From: Capsicum annuum
Lineage: Eukaryota > Streptophyta > Magnoliopsida > Solanales > Solanaceae
NCBI RefSeq assembly: GCF_002878395.1
Contig: NC_061120.1
Location: forward strand, 98,199,194-98,263,193
Direction of reading: 5' to 3'
Length of the DNA stretch: 64,000 bases
Numbering within the stretch: the first letter of the stretch is position 1; the number at the start of each line of letters is the position of its first letter. A program made the translations under genes and the position numbers. This document shows positions 56,936-64,000 of this stretch, one piece after another. The notes under the pieces were generated by a model. The model searched no databases and was not told the origin of the DNA. It saw only the letters and a list, made by a program, of their open reading frames with translations.

Positions 56936-57162
56936 CAGAGCATCAACTTTTAGAACAGCCTCTCTTATAAAGAGATTCCAGTCAAAATCTTAGATTATCA
57001 GACTCGTAGATTGAGGAACAAAGAAGTACCTCTAGTCAAGGTTCTTTGCTGAAATCAGTCTCATGAGGGAGCTACTTGGGAAGCAGAAGCAGATATGCGT
57101 ACCAAGTATCCTCACCTCTTTCTCACAAATTTAGATCAAGCTCAAGGTAATAGTTCTTCTTA
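56936..57162 (+). pseudogene. Element D chromodomain-like tail
   Basis: It reads LSYKEIPVKILDYQTRRLRN, KEVPLVKVL then a stop (TGA for the family's Trp-Arg) and NQSHEGATWEAEADMRTKYP, ending HLFLTNLDQAQGNSSS and a TAA at about 57160. This is the same tail as in A and C and places D in the Tekay/Del group. Confidence 0.85.
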
Positions 57163-57369
57163 AGCTTATTCAGTTTCACGTTCATGTTTTCAGTATAAAC
57201 TTGGTACCTATTAACCATTTCATACTCAGTCATGCATTCATGTGTCAGTTTTCTGTGCATCAGATATGCACGAGTTCAGTATATTTAACATGTCAGACAT
57301 GAAATCAAGTTTTAGTTCTTCATGTTTAGTTCAGGTTCTATTGTCTTGTACCCCTTCTCAGTAAATTCT

Positions 57370-57403
57370 CATTCGAGGATGAATGTTCCTAAGGGAGAGA
57401 TAC
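57370..57403 (+). promoter_or_regulatory. Element D pre-tract hairpin and polypurine tract
   Basis: CATTCGAGGATGAATG (57370-57385) forms a 6-bp stem with one G-T and a 4-base loop. It is followed by the tract AAGGGAGAGATAC (57391-57403) at the LTR start. The 200 bp before it are untranslated tail. Confidence 0.75.
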
Positions 57404-60182
57404 TATAATACCTAATATGTTTCTAAACTAGGTGGTAAATAAGTATTCCTACGTATGAAATCTCCTATCCTGTGATTCATACTTGAGTACATGACTTACA
57501 ATGAATGTCCTAGTGATAGGATAGCTTATGATGCATTAAGCATATTCATATGAGTCACATAAGGTAATACAAGCTAAGAGTTTTAGAATCCATCAAGTTT
57601 CAGTGTTTGATTTTGCAAGGGTCATCTTTGAATGAGTATAACTTGATGCTAATGTGGTATTTTGTCTGATTTAGACCAACCAAATTGTAGATAATAGAAT
57701 TAGCTTTCCAAAGATACCAATTTCACCTTAATCCAATACTGGAGCGAAAAGTTATGCTTATTTTTGTGAGAGACAGTAAGCATAGGCGATTGGTTAGGCG
57801 CCACCCAACCCAAGCATATGCGATTAGTTAGGCGCCGCCCAACCCAAGCATAGGAGATCACTTGGGCGCCGCCTAACTCAAATCCAGGTGTCAAAAACAC
57901 TCCGTCTTGAGTTATTTTAAAGGTAATTAAGTCTTTAAATTCTCCTAACACGTCCCTAAACTCAACCCTATGAAATATATATCCTCTAAACATATTACAA
58001 CCCTATTTTCATCTCAAAGCTAATCATCTAAGAACACTAAAGAAGAAAAAATAACTAGGATTGCATAATTAAGCTTGAAGATCTGATTTTAAGAAAATTC
58101 CTCCATCAATCATTAAGAATCTTCCTTCTAAGGTATGCGTAGTGTTCATTCATGGATTTCTTTCATCCGTAGAGTTCAAGAATCAATCTTTAAAATACAA
58201 AAGATTGGTTTATTGTGGTGATATGATCATGCCCATGTTGATGCTTGTTTGTTTTCCTCTTTTTCATAATAAAGTATGATTTCTATATTGTTGGGTGTTG
58301 ATGATCATGTTGTTGATATTGGGTGATTCCCAAGATGGAATCTTTATATGTTTTTGTGAATTATGATATCATATGAGTTGGAAACTTGTAAATTTGGTTG
58401 TTCATGATGTATAATTTGATGATTTCACCTATTCTTAAGAAGTGCATGTAAGGTATTTGATAAAATGCCTAAGAAACTAGAAATCATGCAATATAGTAAA
58501 ATTGTGACTAAGTGAAGAATTCATGATATGTCCTTACGTTCCAATGACTTCTATGCTGATAATGTGCCTTGTAAATGTTGTTGGAATACTTATGAACTAT
58601 TCTTCTGATATTATGCTATGTTTACTTGCAAATCCTACTTATGAACAAGATGTATCATAACCATGCAACCCACATGAACTTCCATGCTATTAGTATGTGT
58701 TGCCAATATGATTATGCAACGAACATGATATTAATATTGTACAAGTACTTCCATGTGATATGAAATACTTTCCATGCAATACATTGTTGATTACTATGCA
58801 TAGTATGAGATCCCTACTTATGATATTATATATTATGGACTCTACTCTTATGATCAAGTCAGTCATGTGTGTCAGTTTTCTTCCATAAAGTCCTGGAGTA
58901 CTTGTACCCTAAAACTATAGCTGTGTGCCTAGATCCATGTCATGTTTCATGATATCCAAACTCAAGCTATGATTCCATAGACTTCAGTCAGTCATGTGAC
59001 TCAGGAAAACCTTATGATCATAGTCAGTTGTCAGATATCAGTAACATTCTGCCAGTCAATGAAATTCAGTAAGATTAAGTCATACACAGTGAGTTATTCA
59101 TGTCCATTCCTTCCAGATGGGAGTAGAGGTTAGCACCGAGTGAACCCAAGGATGTTTAGGGTGTGATCTTAGTAGCAATCCTTGTGTTCTAGAACTACGT
59201 AGCCAGCGTAGGTTGAGATATCTTAACCCATTAGATTAGGGTTAATGAGGTGGCTTAACCCGTCAGTTTAGGGTTCCCACCGTTCTCATTAAGTACCTGC
59301 CAGATAAGGGTCACTCACAGGTTGTCCTTACCTGTGGAACAGTATTGATACCCCTTTAGTCAGGGTAGAGATTGGACCCTAGCTTAGCTATAATGGCATG
59401 CATAGAGCATGTTAGTTAGACACTACTTCCCACAGTTTCAGTATCAGTCTCAGTAAAAGAACTCAGATAATTCTTCAGATTTCACTATATACAGGACTGT
59501 CAGATACAGTCATCCATGTTATCAGTTTCATTATCCGTCATGACAGTTATTAGTAAACCATGTATTAGATTATAGGTCATGCTATCAAGTATTCACGATC
59601 CCAGTTTCTATATATGTGTGTTTGCACTCCCACGTTCATATTATTCAGTCAGTGTTGTTCATCCACGAAACCCTTTATGTTCAGCCTACCTTTCTCGTAT
59701 ACTCAGTACTCTAGTTGTACTAACACATTTGTGCCATGGTGCTTTCTTTTCATGTTACACCATAGGTTCCAAGACAAGAGCTCCAGCCCAGTAGTTGCGG
59801 TAGCGTTGCAGTCGCAGAGACACAGTGAGTCCTCATTGATTCGAGGACTATATGATTTGATCCATTTATTTATTTCTTTAGTTCAGTTTTATAGTGTTAG
59901 TTGAAGACATGTTCCTTCAACTCCTTATTCAGACAGTTTAGAGCTTTCAGATCTATTTTTAAATTTATGTTCAGATTTATGTTCAGATTGAGTTATTTTG
60001 GGTATTTTCACCCACATGGTTTTATTCAGTTGAATCTTGTGTCCTTATAGTTCTATGTATTCCATATTATTATATCATGATTTGCAGTATGCAGGTACAG
60101 ATATCAGTCATGGGTTAGCTTGTGGTCCCTCGGGGTCATAAGCATCGTGTAGCATTCCAGTTCAACAAATCAGGGTGTTACA
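57404..60182 (+). mobile_element. Element D 3' LTR
   Basis: It starts TATAATACCTAATATG, which aligns with TGTAACACCCCGCATG of the 5' LTR. All but one of the differences are C to T or G to A. It ends CAGGGTGTTACA at 60182. It is a single uninterrupted copy, so it can serve as reference for the gap in the 5' LTR. The 97-codon reverse-strand open frame (57700-57993, and 49594-49887 in the 5' LTR) is shared only because the LTRs are copies. Confidence 0.9.
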
Positions 60183-60760
60183 TATGTAATCACTATTAAG
60201 TATCTTGAACAATAATTTGGGCATGTGTATACCATATTGAATAAGCATCAATCGGGACTCAACCTAGAAATACTATTTAGAATCCTAAAAATAATAATCA
60301 CTGCCTAGCTATCATAAATTAGAGTGTTAACGCTACTAATGATTAACCTCTATATGGTTGATGATGTGAGGAATGATAATATGGATGTTCATGATGAAAA
60401 CTGAAATTGTAATGCTGGTGACTAATGATGAGGTGTCTCTGAAGCCTATAGCTACTGAGAAAATAGTTGATAATGATAAAGGGAAATGTAAGGAAGTCGC
60501 ACTAATATTGAAGTCTATTACACAACCTCTTTCACCCTTTCTCCAAAGGTTGAAGAAAGATGGTACTACAAGTTTATATCTTTATTAAAAGTGTGGTCTA
60601 GGAATATTCCTGTGGGGAAGATTTGGAGTAGATGCCTGGTTATGAAAGTTTATAAAGGATTGGATGATCGAGAAGCAAATGTTGAGTTTTGAGCTCGTTG
60701 ATATGCACAACTATAGTACTATTGCCTCACAATCTTTAGTTGAATATAAGGAGGATCCCA
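60183..60760 (+). pseudogene. gag: Tat/Ogre-type gag, second part
   Basis: It resumes directly after D with HVITIKYLEQ-FGHVYTILN, then SLKPIATEKIVDNDKGKCKE and ALILKSITQPLSPFLQRLKK (60373-60588), the end of Tat-type gag before protease. Stops and a frameshift occur. The join with 47931-49299 is in the order expected for one interrupted gene. Confidence 0.75.
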
Positions 60761-61240
60761 GGCCTTTTATTGTCCTTTTACTATTGTATCGTTAAATTTT
60801 TCATTGGCGTTGTGTGATCTAGGAGCTAGCATTAATTTGATGCCACTAGGTTTAGACAAGAATTTGGGGTAAGTCACCTAATCAGACCTCGATTAGAGTA
60901 ATAATGGCAGATTGTAATTTTAAAAATTTGGTTGGTTTATTAAGTGATGCATTAGTGAAAGTGGGTTTTTTGATATTTCTAGCTGATTTTGTGATCCTCG
61001 ATTATGATGTTCACTTTGATGTGCCTTCATATTAGGAAGAACTTTTCAAGCCATGGGTAGGTCATTGTTGACATGGAGATGAGGCAAATGAAGTTTAGGC
61101 TTACTGATGAGAAATTCATATTTAATATGTATAAGTCAGTGAAGTAGCCAAAGGTTATACGTTTGATTTTATTGATTGATACGGTAGAAGAAGATATATT
61201 AGTTACACCCAAGAGAGGCTTGGGGTCGAGGCACTTGCAA
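60761..61240 (+). pseudogene. pro: Tat/Ogre-type aspartic protease
   Basis: FTIVSLNFSLALCDLGASIN then LMPLGLDKNLG is readable, with the active-site DLGAS intact at 60816-60830. After a frameshift, MADCNFKNLVGLLSDALVKV and FLADFVILDYDVHFDVPSY follow the flap and C-terminal blocks of the family. The frame then breaks. Confidence 0.75.
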
Positions 61241-62440
61241 CCGTGATAATGAATGTTTGTAGTGATGGTATTGATTAATATGATAAGTTGGTTAGTGTAC
61301 TTGTTGGTAGATTCTCATATACCTATGCAAAAGAAGCTGGACCTTTATTTGAAAAATAGAACAAAACCTCCGGTGAGACCATCTATTGAGGAGTCACTGG
61401 TTTTGGAATTGAAGGTCCTCTCCTCTCATTTGTGTTAAGCATTATTGGGGACCAACAATACCTTGCCGGTCATTATTGTAGTAGATATGTTAGAGTAGAA
61501 TGTTGAAGCCTTGATATTGGCGTTGCGGAGGTTTAAAAGGGCTATTAGTTAGACTAACATCATTAGAATTCCACCCATAATTTACACTCATAAGATTCAT
61601 CTTGATTAGGAATCTATGCGTAGCCCTGAACATTAATGTTAATTAAATCCACCTATGTAAGGGATGGCTAAAAGAAGATTATTAGGATGTTATATGAAGG
61701 TGTACTTTACCCTATTATCATTAGCCAATATGTTAATATGATTCAAAATATGCCAATAAAATATGGGATCACTCTGGTCCCCAATGATAAAAATAAGTTA
61801 GTTCCTATAAGACAAGTCACAAGATAGGAAGTTTGCATGTATTATTAGAAGCTGAGTACTTGGAATCAGTAGGATCACTTTCCTATATCTTTCATGGATC
61901 AGATGTTAGACCGTCTTGAGGATAGAGGATGGCAGTATTTTCATGATGGTTATTTAAGCTATAATTAAATTTCTATTGCTCTCGAGGAATAAGAGAAGAC
62001 CACTTTCACTTGTCTATATGATATTTTGCATGTTAGAGGATGCTCTTCATTCTTTTTAATGCTCTCTTCAACTTTCAACTTTGCATGATGTCCATTTTTT
62101 TATATGGTGGAGGATACTATCGAGGTCTTCACGGATGATTTCTCTATTGTAGATGATTCATTTGATAATTGGTTGGCTCACTTGGCCAATATACTACAAA
62201 GATGTGAGGAGTGTAATCCAGTGCTGAATTGGGAGAAGTGTCACTTTATGGTCAAGGAAGGGATAATACTTGGGCACAAAATTGTAAAAAGGGGAATAAA
62301 GGTCGATAAGGATAAAATTAAGGTGATTCAAACCCCCACCGATTTATTTGAAGGGTATTAAGAGTTTCTTGGTTCATGATATTTTTATAGGTGAGTCATC
62401 AAGGACTTTCTAAACTTTTAAATCCATTTTGCAAGTTGTT
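61241..62440 (+). pseudogene. Tat/Ogre-type reverse transcriptase
   Basis: Blocks include GITLVPNDKNKLVPIRQVT, FPISFMDQMLDRLEDRGWQY, ISIALEE-EKTTFTCLYD and, in frame 62104-62361, MVEDTIEVFTDDFSIVDDSF. Here FTDD (62128-62139) replaces the usual FMDD by one base change. LNWEKCHFMVKEGIILGHKI closes the palm. A frameshift and stops lie in the segment between TFTC and MVED. The stretch 61241-61740 is a poorly readable linker. Confidence 0.8.
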
Positions 62441-62930
62441 AGAGAAAGAGGTGAAATTTGTGTTGATGATGCGTGTCTCAAGGCTCTTGAGTGCCTGAAA
62501 GAGAGGTTAATTTCATCTCCTACCACTGTGTCTCAAAATTGAACCTTGCCATTTGAAGTAATATATGATGTTAGTGGTCTAGACCTTGGAGAATTCCTAA
62601 ACTGAAGATGCAAGAAGATACGTCATCCCATTTACTATGCAAAAAAAGTACTCAACCCTAGACAAGAAAATTACATAGTTACTGATCAAGAATTGCTTGA
62701 GCTGGTGTTTGCTTTTGAAAAAATTTGAGCCTACTTGGTTGGTACCTAAGTCATTATTCACACTGACTATGCTTCTCCTAGGCACCTTGCGGCAAAGAAA
62801 GATGTAAAGCCAAGGTTGATTTGATGGGTACTATTTCTTTAAGAATTTGATTTTAAGGTTAAGGACCGAGAGGGCATCAAGGATTAGGTTGTAGACTATC
62901 TGTCCCACCTAGAAGAGGAAGAGATGCTTA
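62441..62930 (+). pseudogene. Tat/Ogre-type RNase H
   Basis: The reading includes LPFEVIYDVSGLDLGEFLN (first Asp), HPIYYAKKVLNPRQENYIVT, DQELLELVFAFEKI (Glu), VIIHTDYASPRHLAAKKDVK (Asp) and DYLSHLEEEE (last Asp). Several TAG and TGA stops interrupt it. A forward reading through them is clear. Confidence 0.8.
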
Positions 62931-64000
62931 AACTACGAATGAGCTTGAGATTGAAGATACTTTTACAGATGATCATGTCTTGGCAGCATCACAAAACTTA
63001 ATACCTTGGTTTTCTAACTTTACCAATTATTTGGCTAGCGACCTCATCCCAGAAGATATGACTTTTACCGGTGGTGTTTATTTTGGAGGCATGTCATTCG
63101 TCTCTAGTTAGGGGTCTCTGTGAAGCGACTTTCACTACCCACAATATTATGCGGTGTTTAAATTATAGGTTGATGATCAATAAAATTCCATATGATTATG
63201 CGAAGACCTGTTACCAATGACCAAGGTAGGGCAATATCTCAAAGAAGCATGGGCTCCCTACGACGCACATCCTTAAGCTTTACCTCGTTGATGTGTGGGG
63301 TATTGACTTTATAGGACCATTAGTGATTTTGCATGGAATAAGTTACATATTGGTGATAGTTGACTTGGTGTCCAAGTGGGCACAAGTAACTGCACTTTCC
63401 AATAATGAATGTTGGTGTGTCACAGTGTTTTTTAAGAAGAATATTTTCTCTCGATTTAGTACTCCACTGGCTATTATCGGTGATGGTGAGTCTAATTTTT
63501 ATTTTTAAAATAATTTATTCAAAGCGTTACTTGAGAAATATAGTATGAAGAATAAGGTGGCAACAACTTACTATTCGCAGACTAGCGGGCAAGTTGAGGT
63601 CTCCAACTAGGAGATAAAGCCCATTTTGGCAAAGATTGTAAATGCTAATCAGATTGATTATTTGCGAAAGATAGACAATGCACTATGGTCCTACCAACAG
63701 CTTAACAGACCCCTATTGGTGCATCTCCTTATAATCTTGTTAATGGCAAGGCATGCCACTTGTTGGTTTACTTGAGAATATGGCACAATGGACATTAAAG
63801 AAGATTAATTTTGAGTGGAGTGATACTACACACTTAAGACTGGACAAGATGAAAGATGGATGAGTTTCATCTCCGTGCTTATGAGAGTTCAGCCTTGTAC
63901 AAGGAGAAGATGAAATTGTACCATGATAAGAGAATTGAGAGGAGGGAATTCCAACCTACTTATTTGGTTTTTTTATATAATTTGAGAATTTTCTTATTGA
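62931..64000 (+). pseudogene. int: Tat/Ogre-type integrase, runs off window
   Basis: After a poorly readable linker, frame 63293-63508 reads MWGIDFIGPLVILHGISYIL with the first Asp at 63305-63307, then FFKKNIFSRFSTPLAIIGDG with the second Asp at 63482-63484. The Glu at 63596-63598 (TSGQVEVSN) is in the same frame after a TAA, about 37 residues downstream. NANQIDYLRKIDNALWSYQQ follows. A frameshifted end with ALYKEKMKLYHDKRIERREF (about 63890-63950) is readable before the window stops. The 3' LTR of this element should lie to the right. Confidence 0.8.

Larger units (their letters stand above)
49300..60182 (+). mobile_element. Element D, complete Tekay-like chromovirus nested in Tat-type gag
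   Basis: Two long LTRs (49300-52343 and 57404-60182) flank primer site, gag, protease, RT, RNase H, integrase, chromodomain-like tail and polypurine tract in standard Ty3/gypsy order. Ends are TGTAACACCCC and GGGTGTTACA. Flanking bases CATGC (49295-49299) and TATGT (60183-60187) would be a 5-bp target duplication with two transitions. Removing D rejoins the host gag frame. Stops and frameshifts are fewer than in A and C, and the LTRs are more than 90% alike by eye, so D is probably one of the youngest insertions. It is still defective. Confidence 0.9.

Noticed and set aside
1..64000. A host gene or a new gene system
   Set aside because: No multi-exon gene, conserved non-transposon domain, or RNA gene could be recognised. 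All readable protein motifs belong to known retrotransposon families.

Overview
The window looks like gene-free, repeat-packed heterochromatin from a flowering plant. It is AT-rich, carries no recognisable host gene, tRNA or rRNA, and nearly everything that can be identified is a decayed retrotransposon. Plant-type Ty3/gypsy chromoviruses (Tekay/Del-like, long LTRs, chromodomain-like integrase tail, initiator-tRNA-Met primer site), Athila/Tat-type gypsy elements and a plant L1 LINE (DUF4283-type ORF1) are present. The protein flavour and repeat families resemble what I know from Solanaceae; this is recollection and inference, not a search result.

Layout, left half (1-34597): one forward chromovirus, element A, spans the half in pieces. 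Its 5' LTR runs off the left edge (1-1625). Gag, protease, RT and RNase H follow to 4825, integrase resumes at about 20979, and the 3' LTR is split into 22286-22476, 24781-24782 and 32559-34597. Inserted into A are: reverse-strand element B (4826 to about 20978; long LTRs but almost no interior), which itself contains reverse-strand element C (11035-20830, perfect 5-bp target duplication CACTC); a solo LTR G (22477-24775, duplication GGTTA); and non-coding element E (24783-32553, duplication TTAAA). A itself sits in a reverse-strand Athila/Tat-type gag gene (34598-36266).

Middle (36266-47930): the leader, primer site and last 50 bp of that Athila-type LTR abut a degenerate reverse-strand L1 (36566-40648 plus 42082 to about 42555). 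The L1 ORF1 is split by an Athila-type solo LTR (40649-42081). After about 1.6 kb of unassigned AT-rich DNA come about 3.7 kb of diverged LTR-like repeats.

Right half (47931-64000): a forward Tat/Ogre-type gypsy element is interrupted in gag by element D (49300-60182), the most complete chromovirus here, with two LTRs, PBS, gag, protease, RT, RNase H, integrase, chromodomain-like tail and polypurine tract. The Tat-type protease, RT, RNase H and integrase then run off the right edge. A 100-N gap inside D's 5' LTR is flanked by a 144-bp duplication and looks like an assembly artefact.

All coding regions carry stops and frameshifts, so none should be autonomous. I found no evidence for a new gene system. 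The observations most worth following are at RNA or cis level: a conserved hairpin with a GC-rich loop just after the primer site in four elements, a conserved hairpin just before the polypurine tract, a splice-donor-like motif at a fixed place in the LTRs, and a modular U3 with family-specific GC-rich repeats.
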